Source: Marinobacter adhaerens HP15
GTDB taxonomy: Bacteria > Pseudomonadota > Gammaproteobacteria > Pseudomonadales > Oleiphilaceae
Assembly: GCF_000166295.1 (NCBI RefSeq)
Contig: NC_017506.1
Location: 2,852,001 to 2,916,000 of the forward strand
Direction: 5' to 3'
Length of the DNA stretch: 64,000 bases
Part shown: positions 24,923-33,196 of the stretch, piece after piece
Layout of the letters: every line of letters starts with the position of its first letter
Position numbering within the stretch: position 1 is the stretch's first letter
Notes under the pieces: generated by a model
Database searches by the model: none
Told to the model about the DNA's origin: nothing
Seen by the model: the letters and a program-made list of their open reading frames with translations, nothing else
Translations under genes and position numbers: made by a program

Positions 24923-25726
24923 ATGAAAAGACTCGATGGCAAGACCGCTTTGATCACCGGCGCGGCCCGCGGCATTGGTGAAGCAATCGCCATTCAGTTC
25001 GCTGAGCAGGGAGCAACGGTCATCGTATCGGATATTGATGACCAAATGGGACAGGCACTGGTTGATAGCTCAAAACTGGACATGCACTATCTTCACCTGG
25101 ACGTCAGCGATGAGTCCCAGTGGATAACCTGCGCCAAGTCTATCGAAGATCAGTTCGGTGGGCTGGACATTCTGGTGAACAACGCCGGGATTACCGGTTT
25201 CCTGGAAAGTGCAGGACCTCACGATCCGGAGCACCTCGACCTTGCTTCCTGGGAGACAGTCCACGCCACGAACCTGAATGGCGTTGCCCTGGGCTGTAAA
25301 TATGGAATCAAATTGATGAAGTCCTCCAGGTCCGCAAGCATCGTCAACATTTCCTCCAGATCAGGACTTGTGGGCATTCCAGGGGCGGCGGCCTATGCGT
25401 CCAGTAAGGCCGGCGTCCGCAATCACACCAAGTCAGTCGCCTTGCACTGCGCTGAAAAAGGCTATCCGATCCGGTGTAATTCCATCCATCCCGGCGCCAT
25501 CATGAGCCCCATGTGGGAAGCGATGCTTGGAGAGGGAGAAGCAAGAGAGGCCGCGATAGCCGAGGTAGAGGCTGGCGTTCCAATCGGACGGATGGGAAAA
25601 CCCGAAGATGTTGCCTATGCGGCCCTTTACCTCGCCTCTGACGAATCAAACTACGTGACCGGCATTGAGCTGAACATCGACGGGGGCATACTGGCCGGAA
25701 GCGCCTCTGCTCCGGCCAGACGATAA
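24923..25726 (+). CDS. Short-chain dehydrogenase/reductase
   Basis: 267 residues from ATG 24923, where the family N-terminus begins (MKRLDGKTALITGAARGIGE). A longer in-frame start at 24866 lies in the trxC promoter region and lacks similarity. Cofactor motif TGAARGIG (about 11-18), NNAG, catalytic Ser with YASSK (Tyr/Lys), and the C-terminal NIDGG typical of classical SDRs. The Asp after the second strand (SDID) suggests NAD(H). Substrate unknown; 3-hydroxyacyl or cyclic alcohols are possible. Confidence 0.88.
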   Translation: MKRLDGKTALITGAARGIGEAIAIQFAEQGATVIVSDIDDQMGQALVDSSKLDMHYLHLDVSDESQWITCAKSIEDQFGGLDILVNNAGITGFLESAGPHDPEHLDLASWETVHATNLNGVALGCKYGIKLMKSSRSASIVNISSRSGLVGIPGAAAYASSKAGVRNHTKSVALHCAEKGYPIRCNSIHPGAIMSPMWEAMLGEGEAREAAIAEVEAGVPIGRMGKPEDVAYAALYLASDESNYVTGIELNIDGGILAGSASAPARR

Positions 25727-25735
25727 AAGCCGTCT

Positions 25736-26119
25736 TCAGAAATCGGACATTACGTCCTGAAGATCCTGCTTGAGCTCTGCAGGTTCGGTGATCCATACCG
25801 TTTTATCGAGGCCGGGAAACACGCCCACATCAAGGCCATCCCTTGTTAGGCCTGGAACCCATTTCCGGAAAAAGTCTGGCAGTGAAATACTCCGGGGCGT
25901 CAGCTCCTCGCCGCCGTTGGCGTATTCGGCGGCAAATCCCGAAGCCGGCCACACGGGCAGATATTCCACGTCGCCATCGTCCGAGGCGATCTTGAGGAAC
26001 TGGCTCTCGCCGTTCACCAGAATCCATATTTCCCGCTCTTCGGCCACCTGGCTCAGGAAGTAGTCGTACCGCTCTTCACCATCCATTTCCATTACTTGAT
26101 TGAGGTCTTCACCGCTCAT
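25736..26119 (-). CDS. DUF2750 family protein
   Basis: About 127 residues from ATG 26119, where family similarity begins (MSGEDLNQVM, then ERYDYFLSQVAEEREIWIL). A longer frame starts at 26206 but would overlap the upstream protease gene. The family pattern continues with LPVWPASGFAAEYANG, LPDFFRKWVPGL and VFPGL. Function unknown. The short gap to the SDR stop and the tight spacing to the protease suggest it follows that gene. Confidence 0.75.
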   Translation of the reverse strand: MSGEDLNQVMEMDGEERYDYFLSQVAEEREIWILVNGESQFLKIASDDGDVEYLPVWPASGFAAEYANGGEELTPRSISLPDFFRKWVPGLTRDGLDVGVFPGLDKTVWITEPAELKQDLQDVMSDF

Positions 26120-26166
26120 GTCAGGTACGCCACTCCAGTCGTTTGCTTTTGGGTATTTGCCGGAGA

Positions 26167-26991
26167 CTAACACGTATTTGGCAGAGACTGGCGGCCGCTT
26201 TTCCAAAACATGACCAGCAGCGCTGCAAGGGCCAAGTTGCCGAAGAGCATGAAGGGGTACATTTCAGGGGAAATTCGCAACCATTCACCGGTGAAGTTCA
26301 TCATGGCGTGGAAAATCAGGACCGCCAGAATGCTTCGACCAGTGCGGTTATAAACGAGCACAATCAACAACGTATGGCAGATGATCATCGGCATCCACCA
26401 GTAAAGCTCGGGGTGAAACGTGGTGTTGGCGTAATACCCGGGGAAAAAGACGAAGGGTGCGTGCCACAGCGCCCAGACCACCCCGTTCACCAGGCCCCCT
26501 ACAAGGGGACTGAAGCGCTGTTGCAGGGCCTCCAGATAAAAGCCGCGTAACCCCACTTCTTCCACTGCCGGGAACACAAAGGAAAGAACCAACAAGAACA
26601 GCAAGGGCCCGGGATTAACAAACAACTGCCAGTTGGTATCCAGGGGCTCGCCAGCAACGCCCAGAAGCATTGCCAGGCCCGCCATGGCAAGATCGTAAGC
26701 AAGCCAGAACAACACGATGATGAGCCACCAGCGGCCGGGGATACGACGCCAGTCCGTCAGGCGCCGCCAAAGGTCTTCCAGTTGCTCTTTTCCACCGTTC
26801 GCCGCTGCAAGGCCAAGACCGGCAACGACAGGGCTGGCCCCGCCAATCAAAAACCAGATCAGGTTTGGAAATGCCCAAACCGAGGAATCCGAGAGCAGCA
26901 CCGGTATCCAGAGGATATACGCCCAACCCAGGTAAACCAGAGGAAAGGCCACCAACGGTTGCTTTTTCAATAGCACTACCCCCGTCTCCAC
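26167..26991 (-). CDS. CPBP family intramembrane metalloprotease
   Basis: 274 residues, about eight membrane helices. The catalytic motifs of the Rce1/CPBP family are present: PAVEEVGLRGF (EExxxR, about 151), HAPF on the next helix, and a late IFHAMMN. CPBP proteins are prenyl-protein or bacteriocin-immunity type proteases; the substrate here is unknown. The gene overlaps the longest possible frame of the DUF2750 gene. Confidence 0.85.
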   Translation of the reverse strand: METGVVLLKKQPLVAFPLVYLGWAYILWIPVLLSDSSVWAFPNLIWFLIGGASPVVAGLGLAAANGGKEQLEDLWRRLTDWRRIPGRWWLIIVLFWLAYDLAMAGLAMLLGVAGEPLDTNWQLFVNPGPLLFLLVLSFVFPAVEEVGLRGFYLEALQQRFSPLVGGLVNGVVWALWHAPFVFFPGYYANTTFHPELYWWMPMIICHTLLIVLVYNRTGRSILAVLIFHAMMNFTGEWLRISPEMYPFMLFGNLALAALLVMFWKSGRQSLPNTC

Positions 26992-27275
26992 TTAACTGCG
27001 TATTATCACTGTGTGTTGGAACCGGCCTACCCCGCATTCGGCCACAAACGGGACGCCAGTGAATGCCTTCAGAAGATCACACCACACAACCCGATTCCAT
27101 TCCCTTTCGCTCGTTAAACCTGTTTCTGTTGCTGAGTTTCGACATTGCTCGGTGGGAGCCCTGGCTGCAGTCATCGTCTGGCTGAACCGCGAAACAATGT
27201 TTACACGTAAATACTGCATCATTGAGGTCGTACCCCAGAAAACCGCGCCCAATCCACCATAATCGGAGCTTCCGA

Positions 27276-28232
27276 ATGAAAAAGCACCTTGCCCTCCCGG
27301 CTCTGTTCATCGCGATGCCTGTCTTCGCGCAACCGGCGCCTCCTCAAAAGGGGTTCAGCGGTGAAGTCTCGCTGAATGCAGGGATCATCTCTTCCACGTC
27401 CAACTTTAACGTCGATGGCAACCGAACCATCAGTTCCCTCGAGAACAAGGCAGACAGCGAGTCAGAGGGCCTGATCGCGCCCCTTGGCAACATTGCCTAC
27501 ACCTTCGGCGATGGACTGAATCAGCAGATTTACTTTGGTACCACCAGGGAAGATATTGCGGTCGGCACCCTGGCCGTGCAACTCGGGTATAAATACAGTC
27601 TCAGCTCGGGAACCGTGGTGGATGTTTCCTTTTTGCCCACGGTGATTTCGGGAGAAACCTGGCAAAATCCTTATCAGCTCAACACGCCGAGGAAAGAAAC
27701 AGACGTCTCAGGCAACGCCTACCGTCTGCAACTTAACAGCATCTCCGGCTCCGGCTTTAGCCTGGATCTCGCCTTTGCAACAACGGATGTCGAAGATGAT
27801 CTGACGGCGGGTACAGACCTGGCCCGGGATGCAGACAGTTACTACACGAAAGGTAGCTACCGCTTTACCGTCTCGCCGACCAGCTTTGTCTCACCCTCTG
27901 TTGTTTACATCCAGCACGATGCCGATGGCAGTGCCAGCAGCTTCGACGCCTATGGAGCCGAAGTCAGCTGGTTCAATATTCTGGACCGGCACAGACTGGT
28001 TTTGACCGCAGGATTCACAAGACGGGATTACGACAGCGCCAGCACCCTGTTCAACAGGACGCGTTCGGATGATGAGTTCAGTCTGTTCGCAGCCTACGAG
28101 TACCCACAGTTCATGGGCTGGAAGGATTGGTCGTTTATTTCGTTTGCAGGCTACGGCGACACCCAGTCCAACCTGACCTTCTACGATGAATCCTCGTATC
28201 TGCTTGCAGTGGGGCTGAACTACAAGTTCTGA
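27276..28232 (+). CDS. DUF2860 family outer membrane protein
   Basis: 318 residues from ATG 27276 with GGAG ahead. Signal peptide MKKHLALPALFIAMPVFA-QP. The body has alternating beta strands such as GFSGEVSLNAGI, AYRLQLNSISGSGFSLDLAF, and ends in a C-terminal phenylalanine (LLAVGLNYKF), as expected for a Bam-inserted barrel. DUF2860 proteins are known mainly in marine bacteria; their role is unknown. The 284 bases upstream contain no gene that I can support. A short TCAGCC/GGCTGA stem at 28233-28256 follows the stop. Confidence 0.8.
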   Translation: MKKHLALPALFIAMPVFAQPAPPQKGFSGEVSLNAGIISSTSNFNVDGNRTISSLENKADSESEGLIAPLGNIAYTFGDGLNQQIYFGTTREDIAVGTLAVQLGYKYSLSSGTVVDVSFLPTVISGETWQNPYQLNTPRKETDVSGNAYRLQLNSISGSGFSLDLAFATTDVEDDLTAGTDLARDADSYYTKGSYRFTVSPTSFVSPSVVYIQHDADGSASSFDAYGAEVSWFNILDRHRLVLTAGFTRRDYDSASTLFNRTRSDDEFSLFAAYEYPQFMGWKDWSFISFAGYGDTQSNLTFYDESSYLLAVGLNYKF

Positions 28233-28259
28233 TCAGCCCCGGCTTTAATCGGCTGAACC

Positions 28260-29057
28260 CTAGGATCGAGCCCTCGCCATACGGAACAGGGCCTCTGGCG
28301 AGATTCGCTTGATCCAGAGGGCAGCCATTTCCTTGCCCTTACCCACCGGGATTTCGCGCTTCTTTGCCTCGAGACCTTTGAACACCACCTCGGCGCACTC
28401 GGTCACGTCCATGCCGCCAGCAATGTCCTCATCTTCCTTGCCGTAGGCTGAGCCGTCACCGGCAAGGGCATTGCGGGAAATATCCGTGCGAATGAAACCG
28501 GGGGTGATGGTCGAGACGCTCACGCCCTGGCCTTCAACCTCGGCCCGTAACGCATCGAAGAATCCCATAACGGCATGCTTCGCGGCACAATAGCCGGTAC
28601 GCATGGGGGCGCCGACTTTACCGGCGACGCTGGAGGTCACGGCGAGGTGGCCGGAGCCACGCTCGAGCATATGGGGAAGCACCGCTTTGGTCAGGGCAAT
28701 CTGACCCATGACATCCACATCCATCAGTTTCTGGTAGACCGACATGTCTGTGTCCTTGCACAGGGACCGTTGCGAAACGCCGGCGTTGTTCACCAGCAGA
28801 TCGATGGTACCGAACTGAGCCAGGACCGCCTCAACCTTGCCCGGAAGTGAATCCCAGTCGGTAACGTCCAGTGGGAGTACCAGTACCTGCCCGGTTCCTG
28901 TCCCGGCGGCAGCCCGGCAACGTTCGGCAACACGCTCCAACTCATCTTCCCGACGAGCGGAAAGCACCAGACGGTCGCCATTCTTTGCAAACTGCAAGGC
29001 AAGTGCTTCACCGATGCCAGAGGAAGCACCGGTTATCCAGACGGTTTTGGCAGACAT
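28260..29057 (-). CDS. Short-chain dehydrogenase/reductase, DHRS7-like
   Basis: 265 residues. Classical SDR: TGASSGIG (about 10-17), NNAG, Ser/Tyr/Lys in VTSSVAGKVGAP and YCAAKHA. LSARRE after the second strand suggests NADP(H). The C-terminal part (LEAKKREIPVGKGKEMAALW) matches the group of membrane-associated dehydrogenases that carry an extra tail. Substrate unknown. Upstream MscS gene ends 19 bases away. Confidence 0.87.
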   Translation of the reverse strand: MSAKTVWITGASSGIGEALALQFAKNGDRLVLSARREDELERVAERCRAAAGTGTGQVLVLPLDVTDWDSLPGKVEAVLAQFGTIDLLVNNAGVSQRSLCKDTDMSVYQKLMDVDVMGQIALTKAVLPHMLERGSGHLAVTSSVAGKVGAPMRTGYCAAKHAVMGFFDALRAEVEGQGVSVSTITPGFIRTDISRNALAGDGSAYGKEDEDIAGGMDVTECAEVVFKGLEAKKREIPVGKGKEMAALWIKRISPEALFRMARARS

Positions 29058-29076
29058 GCAGGGTCCTCGAGAAATC

Positions 29077-30126
29077 TCAGTTTTCCACCATCCGGGCCCG
29101 AAGCCTGGGTAGCTGAGCCGGGTAGTGTTCCTGAATGAAGGTTACCATGCCCTCCCGGACCGCACATCTCAGGTCCCAGTTCTTGCTGGAGTTGGCGGCG
29201 CTCATCAAAAAACGCACCTGGATGGCCTGATCACTGGAATCGGTCACCTGCACTGAGGAAAATTCGCCATCCCAGAGCCCCGATTCATTGAGCAGACGAG
29301 TGAATTCCTGCCGGAGCGGTTCAACCGGCATGGTGTAGTCGACCCAGATAAACACTGTTCCCAGCAGCTCTGCGGTATTCCTGGACCAGTTCTGGAACGG
29401 ATTCTCGATAAACCATTGCAGTGGCACTACGAGGCGGCGCAGATCCCAGACCCGTAAGACCACATAGGTGGCTGTTACTTCTTCCACCCAGCACCACTCA
29501 CCCTGCACATACAGCACGTCGTCTATACGGAAGGGTTGGGTCAGGGCAATCTGCATGCCGGCCAGCAGGTTGCTCAACACAGGACGGGCCGCGAAACCGA
29601 GAATCAGGCCACCGACACCCGCGGAGGCGAGAAGGCTGGCGCCCATGTGCTGAACCGATTCAAAGGTCATCAGGGCAGCGCCAAGACCGATGATCACGAT
29701 GAGGATGTTAAGTGCGCGGACCAGGAATCGGGTCTGGGTTTCGACCTTGCGGGCTCGCTTCCACTGCCCTTCCAGCACCGGATTGAGCGCAACAATGACT
29801 TCGCCAATAGCCGAAGTCAGTCTGACTGCCGCCCATGTGATGGCAAGGATGAGCAGCAGGGTGGCGACCTGCTGAATGGCTGAGATCAGGGGCAGATCCG
29901 CTGGCGCGGCGGCCAGGGAACCGACCAGGGTAAGCAGGCAGAAAACGACACCCAAAGCCCGGGCAGCGGCATCCAGGAACAGCCGGATGACCGTTCTGGA
30001 CTCTGAGAAATGCCGGAACACAGCGAGGGCCAGACGGTAAACGATGTAAGTAACCGCAACCGCAAGAATCGCCGAAGACCCCGGCCACAACCAAGCCGTG
30101 AAACCGGCTTCAAACGATTCCAGCAT
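29077..30126 (-). CDS. Mechanosensitive channel, MscS family
   Basis: 349 residues. Five or so membrane helices, then the pore helix and beta domain: ASAGVGGLILGFAARPVLSN (the Gly/Ala-rich TM3), LAGMQIALTQPFRIDD, VTATYVVLRVWDLRRLVVPL, PFQNWSR. The C-terminal domain lies in the cytoplasm. Opens under membrane tension to release solutes; it sits beside a BCCT carrier that may import osmolytes, a plausible pairing. Confidence 0.92.
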   Translation of the reverse strand: MLESFEAGFTAWLWPGSSAILAVAVTYIVYRLALAVFRHFSESRTVIRLFLDAAARALGVVFCLLTLVGSLAAAPADLPLISAIQQVATLLLILAITWAAVRLTSAIGEVIVALNPVLEGQWKRARKVETQTRFLVRALNILIVIIGLGAALMTFESVQHMGASLLASAGVGGLILGFAARPVLSNLLAGMQIALTQPFRIDDVLYVQGEWCWVEEVTATYVVLRVWDLRRLVVPLQWFIENPFQNWSRNTAELLGTVFIWVDYTMPVEPLRQEFTRLLNESGLWDGEFSSVQVTDSSDQAIQVRFLMSAANSSKNWDLRCAVREGMVTFIQEHYPAQLPRLRARMVEN

Positions 30127-30200
30127 CAGCCCTCCAGGAGCTTTCGATCATAGGAGTCCGCGAGGAAGTACGTCCCTGTCCCGCTGTGTTCCATAAAAGC

Positions 30201-31757
30201 CTAGACCAGCCCTTGCTCACGCGCCATTGCCAAGGCCGCTTTCGGCCCGGTCCAGAGCGAGGGAAGGATGATCAGTGAAACCGGAATCGCCGTCAGCACA
30301 ATAAACTGCTGGAGCACGCCGATCTGGCCCGCCCCCATGTACAGAAGAATCGCTGCCATCAATGCCATGGCACCCCCCCAGAAGACACGGATCCACGGGT
30401 TCGGTTCGTCATGGCCTGCCCCGACCATGGCAATGGAATAGCTCATGGAGTCGCCGGTGGTGGCCACGAAAATGGTTGTCAGCAAAAGAATCGCAGCCGC
30501 CATCCAGGTGCCGCCGGGCAGGGCCTGCGCCACGGTCAGTGTGGCCACATCAAAGCGGAAGTTGTTCAGTGCTTCGGTCAGGTCGAAGGTACCGGCAAGC
30601 TGGTGATAAATGCCGGAACCACCGAGCAGTGTGAACCAGATGGTGGTCGCGATGGGCGCCAGAACGGCAACCGCCAGAACCATTTCCCGAACCGTCCGGC
30701 CCCGGGAAATTCTGGCGACGAAGACCGCCATCAACGGCGTGTAACCAATGAACCAGGCAAAGAAGAACACCGTCCACCATTTCATCCACCAGGCAGGGGC
30801 AGTTTCAGCGGTCATGGTTGCCATGGCAAAGAACGAGGTCACGTATTCGCCCATCGACTGGGTGTAGGTATTGGCCAGGAACAGCGTTGGCCCGAAGACA
30901 AAGATAACCCCGGCAATGACGAGCGCCAGAATCACGTTGAAACGGCTCAGCAACTGAATGCCCTTGTGCAGTCCGGTCATGGCAGAGGTCATGTAGACGC
31001 CGGCCAGCACCACCAATACGGTCAACTGGGTGCCATATCCATCCGGTACGCCAAACAGCTCATGCAATCCAAAACTCATCTGAGTGGCCAGAAATCCGAT
31101 GGGGCCAACCGTCCCTGCTACCACGGCAATCACACAGAAGGCATCGATAACACCGCCAAGGCGCCCTTGAATGACCTTCTCACCAAACACCGGGTATAAC
31201 AGGGTTCTCGGCTGCAGGGGTTTGCCCTGGCCGTAATGGGCACGGGTCAGAACCAGCGCTGTAAGGGAGCCCAACACGGCCCAGGCCAGGAAACCCCAGT
31301 GCGTGAACGACTGGGCCATTGCAGGAGCAACGGCCGAGGCTGAGCCAGCTTCGGTATCAAAGGCCGGCGGTGTGACAACGAAGTGGTAAACCGGTTCCCC
31401 GGCCGCGAAAAACACTCCGCCCCCGGCCAGCAGGGTGCACATAATCATCGACAACCAGCGAAACCGACCAATCTCCGGCCGATCCAGTCCGCCGATTCTG
31501 GCAGTGCCGGCCCGGCTCAGGGCTGTTCCCATAGCGATGAAAAACGTGAGTAGCAGCAGCACCTGGAAAAAAGAGCCCAGATAGGTTGCAGTCCACGCAA
31601 ACCCGGCTCCGATCAGGTCGGCCACGTATCCGCTGTCGACGATCGAGGCACCCACGAACAGAAGTATGAAGCCGATCGTGAGCACGAGAACAACGGGATC
31701 ACTGTCTGCAAGCGGCCCGCTTCGGGCTCGCGGGAGAGATTGGGATTGAGCGGTCAT
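30201..31757 (-). CDS. BCCT family betaine/carnitine/choline-type transporter
   Basis: 518 residues with about 12 helices. The family's loop is present as ARISRGRTVREMVLAVAVLAP, and GxGxxFF-like GGGVFFAAGEPVYHF in an early helix. The tryptophan-rich TM8 consensus is less complete (WMKWWTVFFFAWFIGYTPLM), so the ligand is not certain; betaine-type quaternary amines are typical. Sodium- or proton-coupled in the inner membrane. Divergent from the Bcr/CflA gene 138 bases upstream. Confidence 0.88.
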   Translation of the reverse strand: MTAQSQSLPRARSGPLADSDPVVLVLTIGFILLFVGASIVDSGYVADLIGAGFAWTATYLGSFFQVLLLLTFFIAMGTALSRAGTARIGGLDRPEIGRFRWLSMIMCTLLAGGGVFFAAGEPVYHFVVTPPAFDTEAGSASAVAPAMAQSFTHWGFLAWAVLGSLTALVLTRAHYGQGKPLQPRTLLYPVFGEKVIQGRLGGVIDAFCVIAVVAGTVGPIGFLATQMSFGLHELFGVPDGYGTQLTVLVVLAGVYMTSAMTGLHKGIQLLSRFNVILALVIAGVIFVFGPTLFLANTYTQSMGEYVTSFFAMATMTAETAPAWWMKWWTVFFFAWFIGYTPLMAVFVARISRGRTVREMVLAVAVLAPIATTIWFTLLGGSGIYHQLAGTFDLTEALNNFRFDVATLTVAQALPGGTWMAAAILLLTTIFVATTGDSMSYSIAMVGAGHDEPNPWIRVFWGGAMALMAAILLYMGAGQIGVLQQFIVLTAIPVSLIILPSLWTGPKAALAMAREQGLV

Positions 31758-31895
31758 AAGGTCTGCCTCCGGAAGAAAAAGCCGCGCAGGCTACAGGAAG
31801 TGAATGGATCATGCACGGGGATTTCTGAAAATACGCATGGTCTGATGAAATATGCCACCGTATTGTTAGGATTCTACCTTTCAAGGAGATCAGTC

Positions 31896-33089
31896 TTGTC
31901 GCATCTGCACCTGGCCATCCTGCTGGGCATGACCGTGGCGCTCGGGCCATTGGCACTTGATGCCTACCTGCCCGCTTTCCCGGACATTGCCGACGGTTTG
32001 GGCGTTGATCACGGGCACGTGGGGCTCACGCTCAGCGCCTATGTCACCACCCTGGGGCTTGCCCAGCTGGTGGGCGGCCCCCTGTCTGACCGATACGGTC
32101 GCAAACCGGTGCTTTTCGGTGGATTGCTGATTTTTATGGCAGGTGCAGTCATGGTATCGCTGGCTGACACTCTGTCCGACATGGTGTTCTGGCGGATCGC
32201 GCAGGGCATTGGTGGCGCTTTCTGTGCGGTGTCGGTTCCTGCGATTGTTCGCGACGAAGTCAGTGGACAGGACGCTGCCCGGCTGTTCGGGCTCATTGGC
32301 CTGATCATGTTCATAGCGCCCGCTGCGGCGCCGTCGCTGGGTTCACTGATGCTTGCACTGGGTGAGTGGCACTGGATATTCCTGATGCTGGCCGGCTATG
32401 CCGCGTTTCTTGTGCTAACTCTCCAACTGGCGCTTTTCCCAAGGCTTCAACCGCGCACACCGACAACCACGCCCATTCGCTCCCTGGTGACCAATTACCT
32501 GCTGGTGCTCAAACACAAAACCACCATGCGTTTTATCGGCATTCAGGTTCTGTGTTTCAGCACTATGCTCCTGTTCATCACCCACTCCTCATTTATCTAT
32601 CAGGAATGGTACGGGCTCTCCAACAGCACCTTCGCCCTTCTGTTCGCCGCCAACATTGCGTTCATGGCTGCCCTGAATCTGACTAATCGTCCGCTGCTGA
32701 GGCGATTTTCCTCGGTGCAGTTGGTGCGTGCCCAGGTTATTGCACAATGCCTGGCTCTTGTGGCTCTGGTTGCCAGCGTGCAGTTCCAGGGGCCCCTCTG
32801 GCTGGTGGCAGGGTGCATCATCGTTGCCATCGGCTGCCAGGGCGGCATCGTGCCCAATAACATGGCCAACGCCATGGAGTTCTTTCCGAATCTCAGCGGC
32901 ACTGCGGCGGCTCTTCTGGGCGCATCGCAGTTCACCATTGCCGGGGCAGTCAGCACCCTATCCTCTGTCTCTGGAGGCCAGACACTCCTGAGCATCGCAG
33001 TTTCAATGCTTGCCTGTTCATCGGGTGCCGTTCTTCTTGCACTGGGCGCGCCCCGAGCGGTAGCTTTGGCCAAAGAATCCGGCTTGTAA
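31896..33089 (+). CDS. Bcr/CflA family multidrug MFS exporter
   Basis: 397 residues from a TTG start at 31896, chosen because AAGGAG (31883-31888) lies seven bases upstream and the family N-terminus begins there (LSHLHLAILLGMTVALGPLA, LDAYLPAFPDIA). Other features: QLVGGPLSDRYGRKPVL loop, about 12 helices, AAPSLGS. Bcr/CflA proteins export drugs or peptides; the substrate here is unknown. The gene upstream frame to 31740 has no RBS. Confidence 0.88.
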   Translation: MSHLHLAILLGMTVALGPLALDAYLPAFPDIADGLGVDHGHVGLTLSAYVTTLGLAQLVGGPLSDRYGRKPVLFGGLLIFMAGAVMVSLADTLSDMVFWRIAQGIGGAFCAVSVPAIVRDEVSGQDAARLFGLIGLIMFIAPAAAPSLGSLMLALGEWHWIFLMLAGYAAFLVLTLQLALFPRLQPRTPTTTPIRSLVTNYLLVLKHKTTMRFIGIQVLCFSTMLLFITHSSFIYQEWYGLSNSTFALLFAANIAFMAALNLTNRPLLRRFSSVQLVRAQVIAQCLALVALVASVQFQGPLWLVAGCIIVAIGCQGGIVPNNMANAMEFFPNLSGTAAALLGASQFTIAGAVSTLSSVSGGQTLLSIAVSMLACSSGAVLLALGAPRAVALAKESGL

Positions 33090-33196
33090 CAATTTCGGCA
33101 AAGGAATCGTCTGAACAGTTTTAGGGGGAAATTGAACCATCCCCCACCCACAAGACGTATTGCTGTTAGCAAACACAACAAAGGACGTGTCCATAA

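Noticed and set aside
26992..27275. A small gene before the DUF2860 barrel (27011-27262 plus)
   Set aside because: Composition looks non-coding and no domain or RBS supports it.
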